This document shows, piece after piece, positions 25,225 through 39,279 of a DNA stretch of 64,000 bases. The stretch covers positions 18,836,307-18,900,306 of the forward strand of contig NC_136017.1 in NCBI RefSeq assembly GCF_048128805.1, in the 5' to 3' direction. Under the pieces are notes generated by a model. That model ran no database searches and was not told the DNA's origin. It saw only the letters and a program-made list of their open reading frames with translations. Made by a program: the position numbers and the translations under genes. Within the stretch, counting starts at the first letter, position 1; each line of letters starts with the position of its first letter. Origin of the DNA: Centroberyx gerrardi (Eukaryota; Chordata; Actinopteri; Beryciformes; Berycidae).

Positions 25225-26414
25225 TCCGACTGGCAAGTGTAAAATGGACGAAAAGTTGATTACAGCATTCAAAGCGTACAGAAATAAACAAATAAACATC
25301 TCAAAAATGATGCTTGGAGAATGGTTGGATCCATCATTGGGGTTGATAGTAAACTCTTGACTTTTTTCTATTTATTTTCAATGAATGCTACCTACTTAGC
25401 ACTTGCTAGCTATGATATAATGTTATGAAAGGCAACGCCAAAGCAGTGAGAATATACCGAAATGTATAAATAGATATCTTATTTTTCTTGGTAAAAATTT
25501 GTAGCTGCACCAGAAAATTGCAATTGGAGCCTCTGGTCCCGCTCACAATCAGTCAGAATAGGGCGACCCATCAGCCAAGTTCCTTGCGGTGTGTACAAGC
25601 CGTTAGAATAACAAAGAAATATCCACCACAACCCAACTAGCTCAACTTTATCTATTACTCTACTACTCGATTAAGCATATCTATTGTATGAATATGTCTA
25701 TTTTGCAAATTAACCCAATCTTGTAGAAATGGTTCTATTCCCTAAGCTGTTGAAGCACTATGGCCACAGAACTTGAATGGATAGAATTGGCAATTCCATT
25801 CAAGTCAATACTGAATGGTCATTTGCCATCAGATAAAATAGAATGCCTGATAAGCTTGTCATGGAAATGAGCATTGGAGTGGTTCATGAGCTCATGAGTT
25901 AGCATGGCAGTTAGCATGTTTGGCTGAACATACCAGGTAGTTTTGAGCTTTGATACGCTTGCCACACATGAAGCAATGCATCATTTTCATGAAAATATTA
26001 TCAAAAGTCTTCAGCGGCCATTTAAGCTCTATCACCGTGATACAGCAGGAAGTGTTCTAATTCTTATGCTGCGTTCAAGTCATAAGGAAATAACAACCGA
26101 AACGACTTCACTGTTCAAAACGATGACTTGGAAGTGTTCCCGCATTCAAACTTGTTTGAAGCCATCAAGACGCCATGATTGAAGCTTTCTCTAGACATCG
26201 TTGCTCTTGGTGATAATCGTCCTCAACATTTTCACACTTAACACACATGCACACAAGAAATTATATATTGGAGTTCATGTTTTACAGCAAACGAAACATT
26301 GCAACGTCAACCGCAAATGAATAACCCAGCAAGTAGTTGTGTCATCCCATGAATGGCATTTTCACATAGAAAGCTTGTATCTACCATCTTTCCCATAGGA
26401 AATAAATGCAGCAT

Positions 26415-26743
26415 AAGGGGCGGTCACACCGAGAAGCGTCGCTACAGGCGCAGCCGCGTCAAAAACGCCTAGGCAGACTGCGTCGGGGAGCCTGTGGAGC
26501 AGGGCTGCGTGTGCGATCGGGTTAAAGACCGCTAATATCAGCTTCTGTGTTTGGCAGTGTCTCACCGTTCCTACCACATCAAACCGCATCAAAACAGGAA
26601 GGAAAGCGTGCCTTCTGCTTGATTTGATTGGCTGCCTAGCCCAAATGTGACAATGATGAGCGGTGCGCGCCGTACCATAGGAAAACAATGGTTTTGGTGG
26701 CGACGCGTTTCTAGCGACGCTTCTCGGTGTGATCGCCCCCTTA
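26415..26743. mobile_element. short TIR element (MITE) with TA flanks
   Basis: Left end AGGGGCGGTCACACCGAGAA continuing GCGTCGCTA; right end TAGCGACGC then TTCTCGGTGTGATCGCCCCCT. The TIR is about 29 bp with few mismatches. TA lies outside each end. GC content is well above the surrounding DNA. The short frames inside are not genes. It is about 200 bp downstream of the Ig gene stop codon and may be in its 3' UTR. Confidence 0.75.
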
Positions 26744-26940
26744 GTCTACAGTCTAGTTTTAACCCCAGAATATTTGTGTTGAGGACCAGTGGCACCAAGT
26801 CCTTCCTTCAACCAAGGAATCTCTTCCTCGAAAGCTGACTCAAATCCTTTCAATTAATTAGGGAGTTTGTTTTAGTCTGCCAGCTGAGCCAGCTGGAACT
26901 TTCTCCATCCTGTTGTGTTGTCTTGTGGGGTCTGGTTGAG

Positions 26941-29900
26941 TCAGATCTTCCGCAGAGCTCCCAGAATGCACAGGACCACAGCTGTGACCACCAGAACCCC
27001 AGCGATGAGTCCGATCCGAACCCACGGCAGAGTCTCCCATTGGAAAGACTCAAACCAGTTTTCCAGGGTGCCTGGGGGAGGATGGATGGAGGAGGCAAAC
27101 ATTAAAGGGAGGAAAGCAGTAAAAAAGAAAGAATTGCAAAGCTCACCAGATTGCAGATTGGCTGTGTTCACCATCTGCTTCTTCAACGCCATGTTTCGAC
27201 GTTTGACAATAATTGACCCAACATTTCTGTTAACTCCCGCCCCCCTTAGTTACTGTTGCTATGTCTGACAAACTTTGAAGATGGACGCTACCATACACGC
27301 TACATTACGACTCAGCGGTTCCTCAAAAACACATTTTTACCGTGGTATGTCCTGTCGGAATTGTCGGAGCAACATGTCGGAGGAAGTAGACGGATGCTAA
27401 GCACGGATTGGTGGATCGCTATGTCAATCATTATTTTGCAAATGGTCAATTGTAGCGCCCTCCTTGGGCTAATCAGTGTAATTTTGAAAATTCTGGAACA
27501 CAGTGGTTAGATGCATCATTCCCCCAAGTTTCGTCAAAATTTTGAGAAATGAATGAATGAATGGAAGGAGACCGCTCCAGAGACAGTATTATATATAGAG
27601 ACAGTGCACTCTATCAGTTTAGAATGGGAAAATCCTTAACGCTAAACATGGCGACTCCGACAACGTAAGACGTGTCGTCAGGGAAAGTGGCCAATCGACA
27701 CACCTTTATGTGCAAATCATAAATAATAAGTCAGGTTTACGCAGCCACGTAACTATGTAATTTATGACAATTTCACCTTTGGAAGAAAGGGGTGGGGGTG
27801 GGGGTGGGGGGGCATTTGCATAGAACAAACAATTAAACTGTTTGTTTTTGACTTTGTGGCTCGACCATGAAGTGAAAACCATATGTCCGCTCACCTTCAT
27901 CGGGGAATGACGTCACCGTCTCCTCCAGGGCTTCCATCGGCTGTGATGTGGTGGCCACTATGATAATGCCATAAAATGATCATGAAATGACATGCAACCT
28001 GACTCTTGTGTATAGTTTAATGTATCAGTTACATCAGAGTGCCCATTTGAGCCATGCTGGGTTTTCTTGTGAATGTTGGTCAGCAGAGATGATTTATCAG
28101 CTAAGTTACAGTGTCCAATAAACAAATGACATTCCAAAACACTATACATCTATTTTGAAGAAAGGCATCACCTGAAGTTCGTTATTCAGAACCTCTAAAA
28201 TACAGATAATATTAAAGGGTTTTGTCAAACAAGAGCTTAACTTTCCTGCTGCCCTTTAAAAAGTACCATTTGTTTTAATTTTGTGCTATCAGTAAGTTTG
28301 TAAGAAAAGGTGTCTCGTGTTCTCTCTTTTTTTCTTTTTTTTCTAACAAACGACCCAATTTTGTAACAAATACTTAAGTTATAAACATTTTGTCTTGGCT
28401 CTGGGAAACAAACACTATGAATCAGCACTTAAATATTATTTTATATACTGAATAGATTAAAAAAACATTTCTCATATCATCTATTAACATTTCTAAATGT
28501 TAATAGATGTTAATAAATGATATGTTAATGTTAATAGATGATGAATGGTTGCAACTTTAGAATAGCTACCAGAAAATATCTCCAAGTTACCAGTAAGGTC
28601 TTTACAACCATGTTACTAATCATGTGCAAATCATTCAATAATTATCAGTATCAGTTATGATAAGTAACAGTTAACTAATCTAATTAAGTGTCAATAATGA
28701 TTTGGTAATCATTTTTTGTCAGTGAATACATCATTTGCTAATGATTTACTATTTGCTATGCAGAAAACTAAATATTATGTTCAATTAATTTTTATTTCAT
28801 GATGTATTAACTGTAAACAATAGTTATTGTTTGGCTATGAGTTCTTACCTAAAAGGCAAACAACGTGGATTCATACATATTTGAGTAGCTATGTATCACA
28901 TTTCATAAATATCTATATTTATACATGTAAAGTTATGAAATTATTGAGCCAGAAGCACGAAGATTGCAGATTTTGGGAGATGGTGTTCCATTCATGTTAC
29001 ATTCATTATTGATTGTGAGTTTTTGGTCTAACACTGTCTGGAATTGGCCACTCTGACATTATCTATTTCTCTTTGATATCCTGTTTTCATTTTTATTGAA
29101 CGTTATGGTAAGTGAGTGGGTCACCTTGTTTTGGCTGTGTGGAATCTTCCAGCAGCAGTAGTGTTGGATCAGGTGGGGATTCAGTAGTTTCAACCTCAGT
29201 CTGTGTCTCTGTCATCGTCTCCATTTCTGTCCAAGTTAAAGAAAATAAAGACACTCTCAGATGTTTGTTATTCTGAGCTATAGGTAGATATGCTTTACCT
29301 CTATTGAGTGAAGAGCTTGCATTCTGAATATTTATATTTTAGTGTTATGTGCCAAATGTGTATCATTATAGGGTTAAAAACTATAAGACTGACCCTCAAT
29401 TATCAGTTACTAAGACAGCTTTTAGACTGCTTACTACTACTACTACAACTGCTATTACTACTGCTGTTACTACAACTACTGCTACTACTACTGTTACGAC
29501 TGCTACTACTACTATTACTACTACTACTGCTACGACTAATGATAAAAGAGGTTAAATACCAATATCAGTAGGTTCTGATCCCAGCACAGCCACTGTGATG
29601 CTTTCTGGAATTCCAGGCTTGGGATCATCAGAAGACCTGTAAACAAGATAATTTAACAATAACAATAATAATAATGATAATAGTAATGATGAGAAGAAGA
29701 AGAAGAAGAAGAAGAAGAAGAAGAAGAAGAAGAAGAATTATTTATTTTAATCAATGGATTTCATTTATAGTGATTTGTGCACAATTTTGAAGCGTTACAT
29801 AATAAGAAAGTACCTTACTCTGTCCAACATTAATCATAATATCCAAAGTTATTTGCACATTCACCTCTTCCACTGGTGATGGACAAGAATTCAAGTGCAA

Positions 29901-32900
29901 GATTCAAAGTAGGTCTGCACAACAGTCTTGCAACACCAATTTTTATTGTGGGAAACTGCATGCTTCTATGTGTTTTTTTTAGCATGAGATCATGTGATGT
30001 CAAACACACCTGACTAAGACCAACGTTTGCCACAACAAACCTACTTGGACCTACTTTGAATTTTGCAAATCAGAGAAGCCCATAGCACTCGCCTGGTCTT
30101 ATAAAGACAGCGGTACTCTCCATGGTCATGGATCAGCACTGGACTGATGATCAGACCAAAGTCTTCTATAGCCTCATGACTCCATATAGTGAGCCGCGAT
30201 GGATCATCATCATCAATCTCTATGTGGCCCTGTGGGAATGAAGATTGTTAGTGTAAGTGGTGATTAGCCACTTTTTGACTTCCTGTCCATAGACACACTG
30301 CCAGTATCACCATTAACACTATCACTGTATCACTAACGATACAATGTTTGGATACTGTGCTGTTAGACCCTCTTTCCCTCAACCTGCCTACTTCTACTTC
30401 AGTTAGTGATTTCCTACGTTTCCCAGAATGCCATTCGACAACCCCCAGAGAATGGGTGTGAATTTGTTGCTTTCAATCAAAGCAAACACAACATGTCTTG
30501 TGGCTGCATTGCATTCTGGTCTACTGAGGCTACTGTGGGTGGAGAAATTGGTCTCTCTGTCTCTTCTACGATGGATCTCTCCCTGTATGATTGTTGAACG
30601 TCTCTTAGTGCAAAATGGCGGCTCTAGAAAGAAGCGCATGCTCTTTGATTCTGAGGCTTTGACACCAAAACCTAACGTTTACCGTTGATGTTTGACAGAT
30701 TTTCAGCTATCAAACTCCATTGTAGCTGTGCTGGAAATATCTCAATGTGACGTCACGGTGTCTACGTTTGGCCAATTATCCACAGGAATAAGAATAATAC
30801 ATCACCAAACAACAAAATTGACCCAGAAATGCACGGTACATCATCAATAGCTGTTTTCTAACAGTGTTAAAGAGTTTTAGGGTGGATTTTTTCTTTAAGG
30901 AACTCACTTAAATCGATGATCATAGATATTGGGGTTGCTTCATATTGTCACTGTCGACTTAAAAAAATAAGTGGTCCTTCCTCCCCTGCTTCTTCACAAC
31001 CATTTTGTAAGTTTATGGATTTTATTGTGATATATGCATAGTATACTCTCATCATGGAGAGTATACACGTTCCATGGACTTTCCACCTTTCCATGCAGTT
31101 TCTACACTCTCCATGCACACTGTCAGCAACGTTCCTGAACAAGTCAGCGTTTGAGAGAACAGAACTTAGTCTGTGATATTCTTTGTTTAGTTTATTTATT
31201 TTTGGTTATGGTTAGGTTTAAACTTTGGAGAAAGAAGTGCACAGTAGTGCAAAAAAAGGGACTTTCCATCATTTGCCTATACAACCCCGATCTCTTCACA
31301 TAAAAACAGAATAAATAAATAAAATTAACAAAAAAAGGTTGGTGAGTAGTATATGGCAACATTGCTGTTCGTAATAAAACCTTGTCTGATGCCTCTGAGG
31401 CCAATATCAGTCTAAACCCTAGTCATTACAGGGAATTTGTCTTTTCCAAACATCAAGCAATGTGCACAAGACAATGGACAAAAGTGTACCTTTAAATCAA
31501 AGTGGACATTTATCAAAATACGATAACAAGATTATTGTATTGAATTAGCCATCCATACAGTACCTGCTTGAGTGAAGCAACTGTGTGGCCGTTCCTGGTC
31601 CACCAGACATGCAGGTCCTCATAGGCCTGGCTTTTAGAGACCTGAATGTAGCATGGCAGCCGCACAGCGTCGCCCAGCCACACCACTTGGGAGCGCTCAG
31701 GGCTGGGCTCTTGGGGAAGGAGTCGAGGAGGTGGCAATGGGATGGGAGATGTGAGGAAGAAGGAATAGGGATGAAGTCATTCTTATAAACTCTATAAAAT
31801 TTCTAAATTTAAAAATGTTTTAAATTAAAGTGAAATTAATCTATTGTTCATTTTGCTGGGGACCCCCTGACGCCCCCTTCAAGAACCCCTAGCGGTTCCT
31901 GGACATCACTCAGTCATCCTGACATCAGTACTGTTTACTCATTTCACCCTCTGTGTTTACTGTGCTCACAGAACCAAAGCAAACATGGAGGTTGAGCATT
32001 TTTCTTTCCGCATTGCCTTTATTTGTTCAGATTAGATTGGGTGACCAGCTCTCACGACAGGAGAGACATCAAGACATCAAAAAAATGAAATATGTTGAAA
32101 CATATCAAATAGGTTTCATCTCAACTGGATCAAGAGGAGCAGGGGGTTAAAGTCCTGAAGCCTCACACACATGTACGACATGTACGATCACCACAAACTA
32201 GTGCAGACTCGCTCTGATCTTGAAAATCAGTTGTGATGCCAAATTATGGCTATAATCAGCCTAAAAGTCATGTAGTGTGTCCCCAGCCTTACCATATAAA
32301 CAGATACATGGTAGTGACTGAGAACCACCTCCTCTGTCTCCAACTCACCCTTTACTTTGAGCCATACTGTTGATATGGTGCGTCTTCCTTGCCAGATACA
32401 CTCGTACATGTCGGCGTCTCTGAGTATCACTCTGTCCAGCGCCAGAGACCAGTCTCCTTCCCTGAGCTTCTCATCTGAGGCCAACTGGACGCGGCCCTGG
32501 TAGAACGAGATTAGGACTATAAAACACAAACCTCACTCTGCTTCTCATCTGGGCCCATCTGAACCTGCAACGTGTTGCACCAGTTACACTCAAGTTCAGA
32601 CCTAGGTAATTTCTCAAAGTACATGTTTACACATTATTAAACCTTTAATGGTTGCACCAACTGAATTTGTTCCAATGTGGACATAAGTTACAACTTAAAA
32701 CTTACACTGACAACCTACTAGGTGTAAACTTAACCATTGGTACATCCTTGTCTATAAAGCAATTCTTGGTTTGCTTCCATCTTACTTATGCACTTATATC
32801 CTCCAGAAAGGTGCTGGAAGTTACTGTCTACGTTCCCAGGACTTGTTTTTGCTATCTGTCCCCAAACCCCGTACTGAACTGGGGAAAAGGGCTTTTATGT

Positions 32901-35900
32901 ATGCTGCTCCCTCGGCTTGGAATTTGTTGCAAAATGATTTAAAGCTCGGGGAGCTGGTTTCACTAGGTGCTTTTAAAGCTACGTTGAAGGAATTGGAGGC
33001 AGGCACATCAGGTGAACTCCTGGACTCAATGTTGACTTGCCTATCCTTAGCTATTGTTAATGTCTTACAGTGTGATTACTTATATTCATTCGTGCGATTT
33101 GTAACTTTTAGTGTCTGTAATCTGTTACATGTTGTCTGTCTGGAATATGTTAATTGTACTGCTGCCTGTTTTACCCAGGACACTCTTGAAAAAGAGATTT
33201 TTAATCTCAATGAGGCTTTTCCTGGTTAAATAAAGGTTAAATAAATAAAATAAATAACATAAATAATAATAATAACCTTTATTTGTATAGCACCTTTCAT
33301 ACACAATATGCAGCTCAAAGTGCTTTACATCAATAGAAGGCAGATAAAAGACAGATAAAAAGATCAAATTCATATAAAAGAACAAGCAAAATGCATTGCA
33401 TTAAAAGAATCAAATCAAGTAAAATAGAAAGATAAAAGAACACAACAAATACTCCCACTTTTAGATGTACATTGTGAGTGAACCCATATGTTTTTCTTTA
33501 ATTTTCTTATCCCCTGTCCATCCTGATTCTACTCTTGATCTGATATTTACGTCAGATCTCACTGCCTAAGGCAGACGAGAATCATAGATTCTCCTCTTGG
33601 TCAAAAACCTCACCATCCACAGATGGATGAGAATCATACAGGATAAAGCTCTGTCCCCCCCACATATAGTGTTCACTTGTGCAAGTAAGCATTACCCGGA
33701 CAAGACCAATGAAAATTTGTACTTGCCCGTGTCAGCTCTGTTGGGATCCTGAACAGAAACAGTTAAAATGAAGGCTATTTAAAAGCTAAGCTGAAAAGAT
33801 ACGTTTTTAGCAGTTGTTTAAAAATGCTTACGGAGCCCGCCTCTCTAATATTCTTTGGCAGGGTGTTCCACAGTTTAGGAGCATAGTTAAAAAAGGCTGC
33901 ATCCCCAATCTTCTTTTGAGTGGGGCTTTGTACTTCTAACAAACCAGCAGTAGAAGACCTGAAGGCTCTTGATGGAATGTAGAACAGCAGGGATTCTGTA
34001 ATGTAGGCCGGTCCTAAGCCATTAAGAGCTTTGTATACAAGTAAAAGAACTTTAAAATCAATTCTAAAGGACACTGGGAACCAGTGCAATGTAGCTAAAA
34101 CCGGATGATATGCTCTCGCTTCCTTGTTTTTGTTAAAAGTCTAGCTGCAGAGTTTTGGATAAGCTGAAGCCTCTCAATCGACTTTTTAGGGAGGCCAGTA
34201 AAAAGGGCGTTGCAGTAGTCCAGTCTACTTGTAACAAACGTGTGAGTTAGCTTTTCAGCATCTTTCTGGGTTAGGAAGGGCCGCACCTTGGCAATATTTC
34301 TAAGATGAAAGAATGCTGTTCTGGTCACCTTGTTTATATGGGAACTAAAACTTTGATCAGAATCTAAGATAACACCCAGGCTTGTTACTTCTGATTTGAT
34401 CGAGGGATTCAGGTTCCCAAGTCTTGTGGAGAGTTCTTCCCTTTTGGCTTTGGGGCCGACCAAAAGTATTTCTGTCTTATCTTCATTCAGTTTTAAGAAA
34501 TTTGTGTTCATCCAATCATTGATAGCCAATAGACAAGTAGTGAGGGAGCTTAAGGCATCTGTATGATTTGGCTCTACAGAAATGTATAGTTGTGTATCAT
34601 CAGCATAGCTATGGAAATTTACATTATGTTCTCTAATGATATCACCTAATGGAAGCATGTACAGTGAGAAAAGCAGGGGACCAAGACAGCTTCCTTGTGC
34701 AACACCAGAAGTTAGATCATGTTTCTCTGATACATGATCTCCAAGACAGATGAAAAATTTCCTCCCTGTAATGTACGTTCTGAACCAGTTTAGGACACAT
34801 TCAGAGAGACCAACCCAGTTCTCGAGACGATCTATGAGAATATTGTGGTCGATGGTGTCAAATGCTGCAATCAAGTCTAAAAGAACCAGAACTGAGACCC
34901 TGTTGGCATTAGTGCTAAGTCTCAAATCATTGACTATTTTGATGAGAGCAGTTTCTGTGCTGTGGTTGGCTCTGAAACCTGACTGAAACTTCTCCACAAT
35001 GTTGTTTTCATTTAAAAAGTTGATAATTTGGTTAGAAACCACTTTTTCAAGTACCTTACCCCACAGTCCAAATGTGATTTCTTCAACAGCAGTTTCACAA
35101 CAGCAGTTTTAAAGGCATCAGGAAAAACCCCAGTCTCAAGTTATGTATTAATGATTTTCAGAGCAGAGTTTGAAACACTATTGAAAACCGTTAAGGATTC
35201 TTTATAAATGCTACGATGGACCTCAAGTCCAGATTTTCTCCACTTCCTTTCTGCTGCTCTACATGTTCTCTTGAGCTCACAGACAGAGTTATTTATTCAT
35301 GGTGATATTTTGCCACTTAACCTCTTTTTGACCTTGAGTGGGGCCACTTTGTTCAGTGTATTACTCAGATTGTTATTGAAAGCGTCAATCATTTCATGTA
35401 CTGAGCAGTTTATATGACATGAGTCCAATTCTCTTACAAGCTCTGAGAACTCAAGTTCTGCTGTTGCGTCTAGGAACAACAATTTCTTTCATGTTCCTGG
35501 TTACAATCAAATGAGCATCAAAGAATACACAGTAGTGGTCGGAAACAGAGACATTAGACACTGATACGTTGTCAATCGTTAACCCTTTCGTCACAACCAG
35601 GTCAAGTGTGTTACCATGTTGGTGTGCAGCCTCAGTGACATGTTGAGTTAGTTCTAAACTGTCCAGTAGGTTGATGAATTCCATAGCCTTCAAATCAGAC
35701 ATATTATTTAAGTGAATGTTTAGATCACCATTCAAAATTATTCTATCATATCTGGTGATAATAGTAAGTAAGTGATGCCAATTCAGAGAATTCTGGGAGA
35801 AAAAATGATAGTTGCCTAGGTGGCCGATAGAGTGTTAAAGTAAGTACTGGAGCTTCAGCTGGCACACTGGGTCCCGGCTTGACATGGGAGCAGTCACAGG

Positions 35901-38900
35901 TGCCATCTCTACAGCAGCAGGGACCCTGAACATATCAGTTATGTTTTCTGGGGTTGATATCAGCACTGTTGGCCTGACACACAGTACTTCATGCAGCCGG
36001 TGAGGATGAACGCCGGGGAAGAGGAAGTGGGGGGGAAGGCTGTTGTGGTGGCGTCTTGACCGGGGGGAGAGATGGAGCTGGGGGGCACAGCTTTAAGTGT
36101 GGAAGGGTGCTACATAGGAAGGAGCGGGCAATGGGTCAGGGGGTGAGTTTGATCCCAGCATCAACAAGTTCTTCCATTTTTCTTCAATTTTTTTCCATTT
36201 TTCCATTAGGGCAGGGGGCAGATGGGAGATGAAGTGAGTAGTGAAGATTCCCCATTAGTAGTTTCACCCCTAATCTGTTTGGATGTAGGCCATCAGGTTT
36301 GAAAAGGTTTTTGCGTCCCCAGAACAGATTGAAATTATCAATAAAGTTCAGTCCTTTTGAACTGCACGATGTGGAAAGCCATGAGTTCAGTGCTAGGAGT
36401 CTGCTGAACTTGTTGTTTCCTCTAGCCACTGTTGGTAGGGGACCACTGATAAATGATTGAATCTTTAGCTCGCCCGCTTGATCCGATGGGGGGCCACGGT
36501 TTAGTCCTTTGACTGAGTGAGCTTTTTTTGGTCTTTCTCCCTCTGTGCGCACCATAATCTGTCCTTGTTCTCTCTTGTGCAACTGGTCAGCAGTGCCTTC
36601 TTTTTCAATTTCTAATTTATGCAGATATTGTAATGGTTCAAACCTGTTCTCCAGTCGTAAGGTTGATGGTGACTGCAGTCTCTGATTTTTTGCATCTTTA
36701 GTTGGCCGTCTGCTGGTGCAGGTGCCCGGTGTTGAATGAGCTGGCTTCCTTAGCTGTGTTCCATGCTGGACTACGGTTCTGCTTTTATTCTTGGGCTTTG
36801 CGCCAAACTTGTGCCAGCAGTTAATATTCTCTATATTCTCAGAGGGCTTTCCTTGTACTGCCTCAGTTTTACCAAGCTTTGGAAAAGTTATAGTATCATT
36901 TATACACAATTCTTCATTTGGAGCCTGCTTAGCTGTGCTAGGTTGTATCAGCTCACCGATAGGAGACATTTGTAGTGTGTCATGAAGTTCTCCAGCTTTT
37001 TCCAATGCGAGAAATCCTGGTTTCAAGTACAGCAATCTTCTGTAACAGTCGAAAGCAGTCCGTGCATCTTGAAGACTCTGATCCGAGGGGAGCCATGTGT
37101 TACCCACACACCACACTGCAGTTAACTATCCGGAAAAAAGTTTGAAAATAAGTGATCACGACCTCTGATCACCTCAATCCTTTGTCCTCATCCTATTCCT
37201 GTAGAATTAGTCGTTAACAGGAACCCCCACTCATAGTTTTGAGCAGTGCAGCAGGAAAAACAGGAAAATATTGCCAAAAATAGATAAGCAGGCAAGGAGC
37301 AAAGCAGAGAGCATCTGATCGGGCAGAAAGCAGGAAGCAGAACTCCTAAAGTCCTCTGTAAAATAGCCATTGGCATGACGCATCAATTTAATAGATAGGA
37401 AACTTGCTGGAAAACAAATAGAGTACAGTTTACACTGGCAACACAAAATTAGATCACTGAACTGATGAAGAACCTAACCTTTAAAAGAAATAACGTTTTC
37501 AACCCTATTAGTGATAGGGGAAATTGTATTAGCCTAACCACTGAGCTTTTGACATTAACGGTTACACCATTTGATGTGCCTATTGTTTACAAATTAAGCC
37601 GAATAGTTTGTCCTAATGTATGTATTTGTTGACATTTGGTGATGTTAAATCAGCTAGGTTTGTCCTCTTTTTTCTCTCGTTATTGTTGAAATAGATTTTG
37701 GCTTGCACATTATTGGCCACTGAAGGTGAAAACATCACTGTCTGCGACAGTGTTTTGGTTAGAGGTCCCTTTATGCTCTACTGGTTAAGATGTACCTTAA
37801 GTCTTCATGGTGCAACTAAACAAAGTGTCAAACTAAGTAGTTTCAATGCTACATTTAGTGGATATTTTACACCCTAACTTAAAGCTGCACTAAGCGATTT
37901 TCCGACCACTAGAGGGTGACAGAAACCGCAACACATTTGTAAATAAACCACAGCAAAGCTGCTGGACTACGGAGGCTCCAAAGGACAAACATAGCGATGG
38001 TCCGTGCATAAAGCCAGGCTATTAGCTAAGCTAAACGTACCTACAGAGATGTGTGGTCGGTTACCAGTCACGCTTTGCCAGATTCTTCTCCCGCTGAAGG
38101 TTACATGTCCCACAATGACAAGTGAAGAGGTAGGTAGCAAGTTTACTAGTTGAACAAGTTCACTCGCTCGCTTCATCGATTCCGCCATTAAGAGAATTTT
38201 TTTCAGGGATGGGAGGGGGAGAGTGCCGCTTTCAAACAGTGAGGGAGGAGACAAGCTAGTTTTAAAAAAAATGAAAAGCTACTGGTCCGTCCGAGTTTTG
38301 ACAACAAGCTTTAGAAAAGAGGTGAAAACAACAACACAGCTGGCCCGCATGTGTGGCTATTTGTTATGTCTCACGGAAATCTCCACATAGCACACGTTAG
38401 TTTCAGGATTGGTTATAGGTTTAAGGTTTAAGATCAAGTGTATACTCAGCTGGTGCAACTGGCTGCCGGCCTTTACAATGTAACTTTAGAGTAGAACAGA
38501 ATAGCATAGAACCAACCTGCTCTAAACTAAACCAAAGCAAACTAGACTAAACTAAACCAACCTAGCTGCTAACTTCAGCTATATCTAAACTAAACAACAA
38601 AGCTGGACCTAACATAAACTGTATCTACACAAAACCAAACTAAACCCAAACTAAAGAAAACAAAGCCAATACTAACCTCATATCCCCTCCCCTCTATCAG
38701 CTCCTTTTCCCTGAGAAAGGCCACATCCCGTCCCATGGCCTCCCATCGAAGCTCCCCTTCTACTGTGCCGCTCGCCTCCTCCTCTAAGTAGGCTGAGCCG
38801 TTACAGGGCAAGATGGCCGACTCCCCATACTCCACCAGGAGGTCCAGGACTTGTGGTGTAGGAGAGGCTGGAAGGAAGGAGGTGGAGAGGAAAAGAGGGA

Positions 38901-39234
38901 AGGCAGAATGGAGAGAGATGGGAGGGAGGTGGAGAGGGGGTGGTGGAGTTAGAAAAGGAGGAGGAGGAGGGGAAGTGGGAGGACGAAGGAAGAAGATAGA
39001 TGGGAGAGAAGCAGGATCAATGTGATGGGGAGGAGGGAGGAATACAGGAAGGGATAGAGGGAGGTAAAAAGGAGAGAAGAGGAAAAAGAGAACTTTATTC
39101 ATTACACAAGTCAACAGAAACATTCAACGGTATGTGTTTATGTATCTGTATGTATATCTGTATGGTGTGGTTATCTATGTTTCTGTGCATGTACTGGCTG
39201 TGAAAACAAATTTCCTGCGGGACAATAAAGACTA

Positions 39235-39279
<45 letters not shown>

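Larger units (their letters stand above)
18600..26940. other. gene-free interval between the CARM1-like gene and the Ig gene
   Basis: No exon with splice signals and family similarity was found on either strand. The interval holds SINE and LINE fragments, a minisatellite-bearing repeat and three short TIR elements, listed separately. 22080-23290 and 23830-24970 show nothing I can name. Confidence 0.5.

Noticed and set aside
26362..26838. Short frames around 26.4-26.8 kb as exons of the Ig gene
   Set aside because: They lie inside or next to the TIR element, after a clear in-frame stop codon in exon 9.
36184..37116. 310-codon frame as a host gene
   Set aside because: It is ORF1 of the L2-like LINE (DGLHPN esterase block, adjacent endonuclease and RT remnants on the same strand).
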